Source of the DNA: Syntrophorhabdus sp.
Lineage (GTDB): Bacteria > Desulfobacterota > Syntrophorhabdia > Syntrophorhabdales > Syntrophorhabdaceae
DNA length: 64,000 nt
Assembly (NCBI GenBank): GCA_012719415.1
Contig: JAAYAK010000204.1
Location: 1-64,000, forward strand
Reading direction: 5' to 3'
The notes under the pieces are model-generated. The model ran no database searches and was not told the origin of the DNA. It saw only the letters and a program-made list of their open reading frames with translations. Positions 53,827-63,006 of the stretch are shown here, one piece after another (position 1 is the first letter of the stretch; each line of letters starts with the position of its first letter). The position numbers and the translations under genes are program-made.

Positions 53827-56196
53827 TTGAAAGCAAGCACGAAAAGCATCATATGCCTGGCAGCGGGCCTTGTACTCATGGTCGGCGGGATCGTCCTGTC
53901 ATCTCCGCCCGGGACGATACCTTTCCTGACGATTTTGCTGGTCACCGTTGCGTTCCTTTGCATTGGAAAGGCTGTCGGTCTGGCCTTCCTCGCTCGCTCC
54001 CGCGCCAGGGAAGACGTTGTCTCTTCGACGCTGAAGCAGTATTACGCGATCGTCGTTCTCACGGCCTTCAGCTTTCAGTCCCTTTGCGGCTATTTCTTTC
54101 TCGATGGTTTTCCCTTTCATGACAACGTGTCCTTTTACAGTCTCTTTCACGACAATCTCCAATCGTTGAACTACTTCGGCACGCCCGCCTGGTGGTTCCC
54201 GCACAATCAATTCGGGTTCCCGGGTTATTTCTACTCCATCCTGGGCAATGTGAACTGCCTGAGTCCCGTGTTCATCACGCTCGCGGCGGTCTTCTGGGCC
54301 CTCGGCAGGCTCGGCATTTACGTCACCAACATTATGCCCGTTTACATCTGGTATTTCGGGGCTATAGTGCCCTTCGTATTCTCGCTGTCGGTCTGGTTCT
54401 TCGCGAGAAGGATCCTCACATCCACGACGGCCATACTGTTCGTAGCGATAGTCACCGCATTTTCCCCGGGTGTGCTCCTCAACCTCGGTGACCTCGGTCT
54501 GCTGGAGGCCGCCGCCTACGGCTTGCTGCTCGGGGCCTCATATATCCAGTTTGTTGAAAAACCGGGGAACAGGAGTTTCCTGATCTTCGTCCTCATGCTT
54601 CTCGTCTTTGCCGTTACGATCAACTACGCTTTGATCATCTGGAACCTCCTCTTTCTTTCCGCCCTTTTCTTCGTGATGATGGTCCCGCGCGGGTCAAGGA
54701 CAAGGATATCGGAAACCTTCAAGAGCGTTTCAAAATGGAAGTGGGCGGTGGTCGCTGTGCTCGTCATTGTCTGCCTGTCCCCTCCGTTCCTGACCCTCCT
54801 GCAGAAGGGTGACATCGTCCGGACGACCACGTACGCCGAGAAAGACAACAGGTATCTGCATATGGAAGGTTCGCCGGGGAACCCTCTGGAGGCGCTTATG
54901 TCGAGCACTCCGGGAGTGGGATTTTTCGGCAGGAACACCGGTAAGGGACCCTACGTCAATTATCCCGTTGTGGTGGGGAGCGGGTACATGGGATATATCT
55001 ATCTCGGGTTGATGACGATCCCCCTTCTCATCATCGGTCTTCTCCACGGTAGGTCCGATTGGAGGCTAAGGATCCTCATTTTGCTGATCCTTTTCTTCGG
55101 GGTCGTCATGGTCGCCAATTATAGCCCCCTGTTCCTTATGGTCCTCAATCTGAATACGCCTCTGACGAAGAACAGCCATTTCAACGACGTGCTCTACCGG
55201 AGCGGTGGTTTTGTCCTGCTGGTGCTGGGGGCGGGCATGGGACTGGAGGCGCTGCTGAAAGGCACCGATCTCTACAGGAAGACCTTGCTCACGCTCATCG
55301 CGTCCGTGGCGGTCTCGTTCCTGATCTATCTGCTTCTGAGCAAGGACAATCCTGTGATCCTGGGTTTTCTTATGGGATTCTGGGCGCTCATGACATTTTG
55401 TTCAGTCATCGTGCTTCTCTGGCTCAGAAGGGGACAGGACGATGTCTACAGGAATGCGATCACAGGGATGTTCCTGGTGCTTGTCCTGTGTGATGTGTCT
55501 ACGATGGCGCACATGCATGTCAGGCAGGTGATGAATCCGCATTTCCCCAGGATGGGGGCGGCTTCGCGCTTCGACGCCCAGAACCCGGACAGGATCGGCG
55601 TTTCCTTCCGGGTTGCCAACGGACAGGCCGATACGACACTGTCGCTGTCCTCCCTCATGGATCTGCAGCAGAAAGGGATCACATTGGATAAACTGCCTCG
55701 TTATGCCTTGTTTGGAAATGCCCATGTCTCGAAGGATGTTTCGAAGACCGATTTCGAAAAAGCGACACGTGGCAGTTCGCTGGCTCTGGAGAGAGAGGTT
55801 CCAGAGATGGCATCGGTATCGGACCGGCGGCTGGACCCCGGGCCTGAAAGGGCCGCAGTGTTTGCTGACGGGAAGGTGGAGGAGAACAGGACCTATTCGT
55901 CGGTAAACCTGAATGTCAGCACGGACGGGACGGCCCTGCTGTTCATTCGTGACGGGTATCATCCCTACTGGAAGGCGACGGTGAACGGCAAGGATGCCAT
56001 GATATTCAGGGCCCTGAAGAATTTCAAGGCCGTTGTGGTGCCGGCGGGGGTATCGGTGGTCAGGCTCACCTTCAGGCCTCCCGGAATTGCCCCGGCGACG
56101 GCCCTGGCATACCTGTGCATCGTCCTCGTGTTCCTGCTTTTGGCCCGCGAGATGCTCTCACGCGAAGATATGACTACAGCAGCGGGAGGAGTGTGA
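53827..56196 (+). CDS. YfhO-like multi-pass membrane protein (GT-C type)
   Basis: The 789-residue protein has about a dozen hydrophobic segments between residues 5 and 590. A large acidic loop follows TM1-2 (DGFPFHDNVSFYSLFHDN), as in GT-C glycosyltransferases. A soluble C-terminal beta domain (FIRDGYHPYWKATVNGKDAMIFRA) ends in a last membrane helix. This matches YfhO-family proteins, thought to transfer sugars from polyprenyl phosphate donors outside the cytoplasm. TTG 53827 is the start, with GTGAGTTGAA upstream as a weak site. Confidence 0.78.
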   Translation: MKASTKSIICLAAGLVLMVGGIVLSSPPGTIPFLTILLVTVAFLCIGKAVGLAFLARSRAREDVVSSTLKQYYAIVVLTAFSFQSLCGYFFLDGFPFHDNVSFYSLFHDNLQSLNYFGTPAWWFPHNQFGFPGYFYSILGNVNCLSPVFITLAAVFWALGRLGIYVTNIMPVYIWYFGAIVPFVFSLSVWFFARRILTSTTAILFVAIVTAFSPGVLLNLGDLGLLEAAAYGLLLGASYIQFVEKPGNRSFLIFVLMLLVFAVTINYALIIWNLLFLSALFFVMMVPRGSRTRISETFKSVSKWKWAVVAVLVIVCLSPPFLTLLQKGDIVRTTTYAEKDNRYLHMEGSPGNPLEALMSSTPGVGFFGRNTGKGPYVNYPVVVGSGYMGYIYLGLMTIPLLIIGLLHGRSDWRLRILILLILFFGVVMVANYSPLFLMVLNLNTPLTKNSHFNDVLYRSGGFVLLVLGAGMGLEALLKGTDLYRKTLLTLIASVAVSFLIYLLLSKDNPVILGFLMGFWALMTFCSVIVLLWLRRGQDDVYRNAITGMFLVLVLCDVSTMAHMHVRQVMNPHFPRMGAASRFDAQNPDRIGVSFRVANGQADTTLSLSSLMDLQQKGITLDKLPRYALFGNAHVSKDVSKTDFEKATRGSSLALEREVPEMASVSDRRLDPGPERAAVFADGKVEENRTYSSVNLNVSTDGTALLFIRDGYHPYWKATVNGKDAMIFRALKNFKAVVVPAGVSVVRLTFRPPGIAPATALAYLCIVLVFLLLAREMLSREDMTTAAGGV

Positions 56197-56201
56197 CGGC
56201 C

Positions 56202-57644
56202 ATGCAGGGCATAAGAGGGAAGAAGGTGCTCCTTATCGAACCGGCCGGCAACCTGCCTTTTTACATCCTGCCGCTCGGTCTTGGTTTCCTCAAGAGCAAC
56301 GCCCCGGACCATCATGACGTTCGGATCTACGATTGCTCTCTCAAGGGGGTGTTTTCGGATTCTCCCGACCTCCTGCGCGAGATCGCTGAGTACGGGCCCG
56401 ATGTGGTGGGCGTGTCCGCATCGATGCAGACATACAGCGAGGCGGTCCGCATCGTCAGCAAGGTCAAGTCCGTCAGCAGGGATATTGCCACCGTCATGGG
56501 AGGGGCCCACCCTTCGATCTTCGGCGAAAAGGTCATGGAGAACGAAGATCTTGATTTCATATTCAGGGGGGAGGCCGAGTTGATGTTCGGTGCCTTTCTG
56601 GACCGGTTGGGGACCGAAGAAGGGTTCGATGGCATCAAGGGGCTGGGGTACCGCAGGAACGGCCGGGTGGTCCTCAACGACATCAACCTCGAGGCGGACA
56701 TCGACATGATCAGGTACCCTGATTACAGACACATCGGTCTCGATGAGTATATAAGGAACGGGTACAGCTACGGCGGGTTTTATGGAAAGAGCGCGCCGAT
56801 ATGGATAACGAGGGGGTGTCCTTACGGCTGCAGTTTTTGCTCGGCATCACTTATCAACGGGAAAAAGATCAGGCGCCACTCGATACCCTACATCATGAAC
56901 TGGATCGATCATCTGTACCGGGAGCATGGCATCAGGCAATTCGCCCTCGTGGATGACAACTTCACCTTTCAGATGGACTACGCGAAGGAATTCTGCAGGA
57001 CCGTTATCGATCTCAGGGAACGAGGGCATTTTTCCGAGAAGATCTATTTCGCGACACCCAATGGCGTGAGGATAGACAGTCTCGACGATGAACTGATCGC
57101 GCTCATGAAAAAGGCCGGATGGAAGGGATTGTCCATCGCCCCCGAGAGCGGCTCCAAAAAGACCCTGAAGAGGATGAGAAAGACCCTTGATCCCGACAAG
57201 GTGCCCGGTGTTGTAAAGAGGATCAAGAAACAGGGTCTTGATGTGAGGGCTTTCTTCATAATAGGTTATCCGGGCGAGACGAGGGATGATGTAAGGCAGA
57301 CGATACGGTTGATCAGGAAGTCGAAGATCGATGCCATCATCCTGGGGAAGTTCCTTCCCATACCCGGCACGCCCATATTCAACGAACTCGTGAGGGACGG
57401 GGAGATTTCCGCGGATTACATGCCTCAGAGCATATTCAAGTTCGTCATGCCTCTGTCGAAGAGCAAGGAAGAACATATCTACTCGCCCGCGGGTCTCGAA
57501 GACCTCAACACATTTGCCATATTTCTGAGGGAAAGCGTCCTGCTCGCGTTGAGAAACCCCAACAGCATAGCCTTCTACTTCAAATATTACGGGTTCTTTA
57601 ACCTGCTCAAGAAATTGCTTCAGGCAATGAAAATAATAAAATAG
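56202..57644 (+). CDS. Cobalamin-type radical SAM protein
   Basis: The 480-residue protein has an N-terminal B12-binding-like domain (KVLLIEPAGNLPFYILPLG, VVGVSASMQTYSEA, MGGAHPSI). The radical SAM motif RGCPYGCSFCSAS and a late IPGTPIFNEL follow. Enzymes of this class B layout methylate unreactive carbons or rearrange lipids and sugars. No DxHxxG is obvious, so cobalamin may be lost. Its neighbours are glycosyltransferases. ATG 56202 is taken, 11 bases after GGAGGA; GTG 56193 is an alternative. Confidence 0.85.
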   Translation: MQGIRGKKVLLIEPAGNLPFYILPLGLGFLKSNAPDHHDVRIYDCSLKGVFSDSPDLLREIAEYGPDVVGVSASMQTYSEAVRIVSKVKSVSRDIATVMGGAHPSIFGEKVMENEDLDFIFRGEAELMFGAFLDRLGTEEGFDGIKGLGYRRNGRVVLNDINLEADIDMIRYPDYRHIGLDEYIRNGYSYGGFYGKSAPIWITRGCPYGCSFCSASLINGKKIRRHSIPYIMNWIDHLYREHGIRQFALVDDNFTFQMDYAKEFCRTVIDLRERGHFSEKIYFATPNGVRIDSLDDELIALMKKAGWKGLSIAPESGSKKTLKRMRKTLDPDKVPGVVKRIKKQGLDVRAFFIIGYPGETRDDVRQTIRLIRKSKIDAIILGKFLPIPGTPIFNELVRDGEISADYMPQSIFKFVMPLSKSKEEHIYSPAGLEDLNTFAIFLRESVLLALRNPNSIAFYFKYYGFFNLLKKLLQAMKIIK

Positions 57645-57658
57645 GCCCCGAGGGATAC

Positions 57659-58611
57659 ATGAAAAAGATCGATTACTCCGTCATATTGCCCGTTTATAAT
57701 GAAGAGGGTACCCTGCATGTCCTTTACGAACGCCTGACGAAGGTCATGGAGGGCATCTCTCCGAACTACGAGATCGTGTTCGTCGACGATAACAGCAAGG
57801 ACAGGTCCTTCGATATCATGAGCGGGTTTCACGCAAAGGACCCCAGGGTAAAGATCGTGAGGTTTTCGAGGAACTTCGGCCACCAGGCGGCCATCACCGC
57901 GGGCCTCGATCATGCGAGTGGCGACGCCGTGGTCATGATGGATGCCGACCTTCAGGACCCGCCCGAAGTGATAGCGCGACTGGTGGAGAGATACAAGGAA
58001 GGTTACGATGTCGTCTACGCCCGGAGAGAGAAACGAAAAGGGGAATCGGTGCATTCAAGCTTTGGACCGCGTCGGTGTTCTACCGGACCATCAATGCCCT
58101 CACCGATGTGGACATACCGCTGGACACCGGCGACTTCAGGCTCATCAGCAGGAAGGTGGTGGACAGCCTCAAGTCGATCAACGAAAAGAACCGGTTCCTG
58201 CGGGGCCTGATCACCTGGATCGGGTACCGCCAGATAGGGGTGGACTACGTAAGGGACCCGAGGTACGCGGGTGAAACAAAATTCACCGTGAAAAAGATGA
58301 TGCGCTTCGCCATCGACGGTATAAGCAGTTTTTCCCACGTACCCCTGAAGATAGCCACGCTCATGGGTTTTGTCGTTTCCTTCATCAGTTTCCTGCTTAT
58401 TATCGGCGTATTCTGGTTCAGGCTGACCCACGAACCGACTCCGGGATGGGCATCCATCATGGTGGCCATAACGTTCATCGGCGGGATACAGCTCATCGCC
58501 ATCGGGATCATTGGCGAGTACCTCGGCAGGATATACGACGAGGTGAAGAACAGACCGCTGTATCTTCTTGACAGAACGATCGGCATCGACGACCGGGAAG
58601 GGGCCCGGTAA
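57659..58611 (+). pseudogene. GtrB/DPM-like polyprenyl-phosphate glycosyltransferase, frameshifted
   Basis: The first frame (57659 on) gives a GT2 core: YSVILPVYNEEGTL, VFVDDNSKDRSFD and MMDADLQDPPEV. After about 58040 the coding match moves to another frame: AFKLWTASVFYRTINAL, DTGDFRLISRKVVD, then two C-terminal membrane helices, ending at 58611. The shift falls just after an AAAAGGGG run (58036-58043). If one base were restored the product would be about 317 residues, normal for GtrB. It may be a true mutation or a sequence error. Confidence 0.8.
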
Positions 58612-58626
58612 GTACGGCTGCGCGTT

Positions 58627-59649
58627 ATGGCGAGATCATCTTTTCTGAGCGTATGGGAAAGGTACATGGGCATACTCTGTTGTCCCGAGTGTGCCGGCCA
58701 GGACGCCGATCTCCATTATCACAGCGCCGGGGAAGAGGAATATCTACAATGCGTCCGTTGCTATAGAAGATTCCCCATCATTCAGGGCATACCGGTCCTG
58801 TTGCCCGATAACCAGAGGCACGCTGCAATGAAGGTGATAGGGGACAACGGGCCGACGGCCATGAGGCCGTCGAACGGGGAGGAAAAGGGCAGTGAGGAGC
58901 TGGAGGATTGGAAATATCTTTCCTATCAGTATTACAGCCGCCACAAGGAGTTCCTGAAGAGCGTGAACGACTTCGATCCGGAAGGCACGGTGCTTGATAT
59001 AGGCTGTGCCGGTGGAAGCCTTGCGAAGCATTTCAAGGACTACATCGGGCTCGACATTTCATGGAAACTGATCTCCTTTGCCCGCAGCTACATGGAGAGG
59101 CCTTTTGTTCTGGCCGACGCGGGCAGCATACCCTTCAAGACGAAGAGCCTGTCCCATTTTATCTCCCGAAACATGCTGGAACATACCATGGAGGACCGGA
59201 AGATCGTGCGCGAGGTGGCTCGTGTGTGCAAAAAGAGCGGGGTCTTCGAACTGCCCTGCAGTGACGGGATCTCCATCCTGTTCGACCCGATAAACGTGAT
59301 CCGTGCCAGGTTGGGCAAGGAACCCAAATACATTTTCTCCTATGGCTTCGGACATATCAACATGCAGACAAAGAAGGAGTGGGAAGAGCGCCTGCGGAAG
59401 AACAATTTCATCATCACGGGCGAAAGCAGCCTGGGAAGAGGGATCATATACAAGCTCAACACCCTGTTGGAGTTCATCCTTTTCTCATTCGGAGACAACG
59501 ATGACATCCCGGCAAGACAGATCAAAAAGAAATACTTCAAGTACATCCATCCCCTGTATGACGCGCTATACAAGCTGGACCCCAGGACAAGCAAATCCTG
59601 GTCAAAGGTGTTCAAGGTGGAACCTGCAGGGGAAGAAAGGAATCACTGA
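58627..59649 (+). CDS. SAM methyltransferase with Trm112-like zinc ribbon
   Basis: The 340-residue protein starts with a zinc ribbon (CCPECAGQ and CVRCYRRFPI, then GIPVLL), as in Trm112-like domains. The SAM core follows with VLDIGCAGGSLAKHF, GLDISWKLI and SRNMLEHTMEDRKIV. The last 100 residues include FSYGFGHINMQTKKEW. It likely methylates a lipid-linked sugar or lipid head in this GT/radical SAM group. The substrate is unknown. Confidence 0.8.
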   Translation: MARSSFLSVWERYMGILCCPECAGQDADLHYHSAGEEEYLQCVRCYRRFPIIQGIPVLLPDNQRHAAMKVIGDNGPTAMRPSNGEEKGSEELEDWKYLSYQYYSRHKEFLKSVNDFDPEGTVLDIGCAGGSLAKHFKDYIGLDISWKLISFARSYMERPFVLADAGSIPFKTKSLSHFISRNMLEHTMEDRKIVREVARVCKKSGVFELPCSDGISILFDPINVIRARLGKEPKYIFSYGFGHINMQTKKEWEERLRKNNFIITGESSLGRGIIYKLNTLLEFILFSFGDNDDIPARQIKKKYFKYIHPLYDALYKLDPRTSKSWSKVFKVEPAGEERNH

Positions 59650-59651
59650 CG

Positions 59652-61112
59652 ATGAGAGTATTGCTCATTAATCCTCCGAATACGATGGACGACGTGCTTG
59701 GAAAGGCGTCTGTATTTGTGAGTGAACTGGATCCGCTCGGTCTCTTGTACATAGCAGCGGTCCTCGAGCGGGAGGGTCATGAGGTCGTCGTTCTGGACGC
59801 TTTCATCGACCGGTTGAACCTGAAAAGCATCCTCGATGAGGTTGGGAGAGTGAAGCCGGACGTTGTCGGGATCAGCTGCCTCACATCAAACGGGGCGGCG
59901 GTGTTCGAAATCGGCAGGGCCATAAAGGCGAATTTCACCGGCCTCAAGGTGGTCCTCGGCAATATCCATGCGAGCATATTCTACGAGACATACCTGAATC
60001 ACATGTGCGCCGATGCCGTGGTGCACGGAGAAGGCGAGTACGCCTTCATGAACATATGCCGCCGGTATGATGAAGGAAAGGACCTCTCGGGAATACCCGG
60101 TGTTTCCTGGTACAGCGGGACCGGGATCGTCAACAACGACCCCCCGGAGCTTATCTATGACCTCGACGGTCTGCCCATGCCTGCGCGTCACCTTGTGCCG
60201 AAGGAAAAGTACTCCGTCGGAAAACTGAACAACTTTATCTATGTGAACAAGGGAAAGAGGGCCATCAGGCAGATGTTCACATCGAGGGGGTGCGTCTATT
60301 CCTGCGCGTTTTGCGTGGTCCACAAGAACAGGAAGTACAGGACCATGAGCCCGTCCAGGGTGGTTGATGAAATGGAGCACCTTGTCAAAGAGTATGACGT
60401 GGGATACGTCTTCATCATGGATTCTCTTTTCATTGCCGACAAGAAGAGGGTGCAGAGGATATGCGAAGAGATGATCAACAGGAGGGTCGACCTGAAATGG
60501 GGCTGCGAAGGCCACGTGAACATCATAGACGAGAACATGCTGGGATGGATGGAAAGGGCCGGGTGCTACGAGATCCATTTCGGAATTGAATCGGGGGTAC
60601 AGCGTTTGCTCGATAACGTAAATAAAGGCACGACCCTCGAGAATATCGAAAAAAAGGTCAAGATGGTAAAGAAGAACTCCGGCATCAAGGTGTCGGGTCT
60701 TTTCATGCTTGGGCTGCCCGGCGAAACTCCGCAGGACTCGCGTACCACCATAGAGTTCGCGAGGCGCCTGCCCCTCGATTTCGCCCAGTTCAGCATTACC
60801 GTCCCCTATCCGGGGTCGCGGCTGTTCGAGGAATTGTCGCGGGATGGGAAACTGGATACAGGGCTTCGCCCCAACGGGGACGTTGACCTCGACGTCTGGA
60901 TGAGATATTCCGCACACGCGGGTTTCAGCGAGAACAAACCGATCTATGTTCCCGAGGGGATGTCGGCCGACGATCTGAAAAGGATGGAGAAACTCGCCCT
61001 GAGAAGGTTCTTCTTGAGGCCCTCGAAGATCATCGACCAGATAAGAAGGATAGACCTCAAGAATATGGACGAGGTGCTAAGGGCAGCGAAGGCCGCTTTT
61101 CTGGAAAAGTGA
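59652..61112 (+). CDS. Cobalamin-type radical SAM protein, second of the pair
   Basis: The 486-residue protein has a B12-binding-like N-terminus (VLLINPPNTMDDVLGK, DVVGISCLTSNGAAVFE, VLGNIHASIF). The radical SAM motif SRGCVYSCAFCVVHK is followed by FIMDSLFIADKKR and FHFGIESG-like IHFGIESGVQRLL. It resembles the protein at 56202 in layout but not closely in sequence. It lies two bases after the methyltransferase gene and so belongs to the same transcript. Confidence 0.85.
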   Translation: MRVLLINPPNTMDDVLGKASVFVSELDPLGLLYIAAVLEREGHEVVVLDAFIDRLNLKSILDEVGRVKPDVVGISCLTSNGAAVFEIGRAIKANFTGLKVVLGNIHASIFYETYLNHMCADAVVHGEGEYAFMNICRRYDEGKDLSGIPGVSWYSGTGIVNNDPPELIYDLDGLPMPARHLVPKEKYSVGKLNNFIYVNKGKRAIRQMFTSRGCVYSCAFCVVHKNRKYRTMSPSRVVDEMEHLVKEYDVGYVFIMDSLFIADKKRVQRICEEMINRRVDLKWGCEGHVNIIDENMLGWMERAGCYEIHFGIESGVQRLLDNVNKGTTLENIEKKVKMVKKNSGIKVSGLFMLGLPGETPQDSRTTIEFARRLPLDFAQFSITVPYPGSRLFEELSRDGKLDTGLRPNGDVDLDVWMRYSAHAGFSENKPIYVPEGMSADDLKRMEKLALRRFFLRPSKIIDQIRRIDLKNMDEVLRAAKAAFLEK

Positions 61113-61157
61113 CCCGTGCCTCATGACCATTATGAATAATGCCTACAGGGAGATAGT

Positions 61158-62153
61158 ATGAACAAAAGGATGCTTTCAATGATCAAGTGTCCCGAATGCG
61201 GTGGCCTGTCATTCTCGGTCGATGAATTCAAGAACGGAGGCGATGAGATCATCGACGGCCGATTGACCTGTAATTCATGCGATGCGTGGTACAGGATAGA
61301 GAATGGCATATTGGACCTGTTGCCTTTTTCTTTGAGAAGGCAGGAGCTTCATCACGACTTCGCCAGACGCTATGAACTGGAGGCAAAGAAGGCCGGGGCC
61401 GTAGAGGACGAACAGAAGGACGGCCAGATGAAGTTCTTTGCAAAGTTTTCCAGGACGTATGACAAAGAAGTGGCGGACAGCCCTTATTTCTCGACGTTTG
61501 ACCGCGTTGTCTTCGGTGGATGGATAAAGAAAAATATCAGCCCCGGGCAATACATCCTCGATGTGGGGTGCGGGTCGGGCGTGCAGAGCGTCGTTATTGG
61601 AAAAGAAGGGATAAATGTTGTGGGCGTGGATATCTCCGAGGAAATGCTGTTGGTAGCGAAAAGAAAGGTCGACGAGTCCGGGATAGCGAACCACGTGGAC
61701 CTGATCGTGGGTGATGCGGAGAATATCCCCCTGAGGGATAATATCTTCGACGCGTACTTTATGGTAGGGACCCTTCATCACGTAAAGGCACCGCAGATGG
61801 TAGTGAAAAGTGCCACGGACAAGATAAAGAACGGAGGGGCGGTCTTCACATCGGACAACCACAAGAGTCACGTTCGCTTCCTCTTTGACATCCTGATGAG
61901 GATGTGGAAGCTGTATGACGAGGAGGCAAGGGACGAACCGCTCTTCGTCGCGAGGCAATTCTATGATTGGTATGGAAGCGCGGGCGTGAAGAGCAGCGTC
62001 AGAATATCGACGTATCTGCCGCCGCACCTGTATTTCTTTCTGAGCAAGGGAGCGGGCGAGAGCCTTCTGAAGATAACCAACGCCGTGTTCGGAGCGATCC
62101 CCTATATCAAGAACTTCGGGGGTATCATAGTCCTGGAGGGGAAGAAGGCATAA
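61158..62153 (+). CDS. SAM methyltransferase with zinc ribbon, second copy
   Basis: The 331-residue protein has CPECGG and CNSCDAWYRI pairs at the N-terminus, then ILDVGCGSGVQSVVI, VVGVDISEEML and VGTLHHVKAPQMVV in the SAM core. This is the UbiE-like pattern. It parallels the protein at 58627. The pairing radical SAM plus zinc-ribbon methyltransferase thus occurs twice in a row (56202/58627 and 59652/61158). Confidence 0.82.
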   Translation: MNKRMLSMIKCPECGGLSFSVDEFKNGGDEIIDGRLTCNSCDAWYRIENGILDLLPFSLRRQELHHDFARRYELEAKKAGAVEDEQKDGQMKFFAKFSRTYDKEVADSPYFSTFDRVVFGGWIKKNISPGQYILDVGCGSGVQSVVIGKEGINVVGVDISEEMLLVAKRKVDESGIANHVDLIVGDAENIPLRDNIFDAYFMVGTLHHVKAPQMVVKSATDKIKNGGAVFTSDNHKSHVRFLFDILMRMWKLYDEEARDEPLFVARQFYDWYGSAGVKSSVRISTYLPPHLYFFLSKGAGESLLKITNAVFGAIPYIKNFGGIIVLEGKKA

Positions 62154-62238
62154 GCCTTCAGCACGGCACATGATTCAGTTAGCATATGACCTCAAATAGT
62201 GCTAGAGTAATACAACAAAACTATAAAGGTAGCCCATA

Positions 62239-62943
62239 ATGACATTTGCTCTTCTTGTTATGACGTTGAATGAGATCGAAGGAATGAAGGCGATAATGCC
62301 TAAGATCAAGCGTGAATGGCTTGATGAGATATTCGTGGTGGATGGAGGATCCACGGACGGAACCGTGGAATGGGCACGGGAGAATGGATACAACGTGTAC
62401 ATTCAGAAGCAAAAAGGCTTCAGGCATGCCTATGTCGAAGTTATGCCTCAGGTCAAGAGCGACGTGCTGATCACGTTCAGTCCCGACGGGAATTCAATAC
62501 CCGAGTTGATCCCCGACCTGATCGAAAAGATAAAAGAAGGTTACGACATGGTCATCGTGTCGCGCTATCTGGGCCAGGCGAAGAGCGATGATGACGACTT
62601 CCTGACCAGCTTCGGCAACTGGTTCTTTACGCGGACCGCGAACCTCCTTCATGGAGGAAAATATACCGACGCCATGGTGATCTACAGGGCCTACAGAAAG
62701 AGCCTCATCAAGGAGCTCGAGCTCGACCAGGACCGCTGGTATTCGACACCGGAAAAACTGTTTTCGTGCAAGGTAAGCTGGGAGCCGCTCCTGTCCGTCC
62801 GCGCGACGCGAAGGAAGCTGAAGGTCTCCGAGATCCCGGGCGATGAGCCACCGAGGATCGGCGGCGAGAGAAAACTCAGGGTCTGGGCCTGGGGGGCGAC
62901 ATTCCTTTACCAGTTTGTCAGGGATTTCCTGATCTGGCGTTGA
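62239..62943 (+). CDS. Family 2 glycosyltransferase
   Basis: The 234-residue protein has the GT2 start FALLVMTLNEIEGM, then FVVDGGSTDGTVEWA. The usual DxD place reads FSPDGNSIPELI, so only one Asp remains in the metal motif. No membrane helix is seen before the last WGATFLYQFVRDFLIW, which may bind the membrane. It is shorter than GtrB and could transfer a sugar to polyprenyl phosphate. Confidence 0.82.
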   Translation: MTFALLVMTLNEIEGMKAIMPKIKREWLDEIFVVDGGSTDGTVEWARENGYNVYIQKQKGFRHAYVEVMPQVKSDVLITFSPDGNSIPELIPDLIEKIKEGYDMVIVSRYLGQAKSDDDDFLTSFGNWFFTRTANLLHGGKYTDAMVIYRAYRKSLIKELELDQDRWYSTPEKLFSCKVSWEPLLSVRATRRKLKVSEIPGDEPPRIGGERKLRVWAWGATFLYQFVRDFLIWR

Positions 62944-63006
62944 CCGGGCGGGGCCCTTCAAGTCTCTGCACTATCATCCAATGACCATTCGCAGCACTCG
63001 ACGGTA

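Noticed and set aside
58075-58611. A separate small membrane protein gene
   Set aside because: Its sequence is the missing C-terminal half of the upstream GtrB-like protein, so it is the second part of one frameshifted gene.
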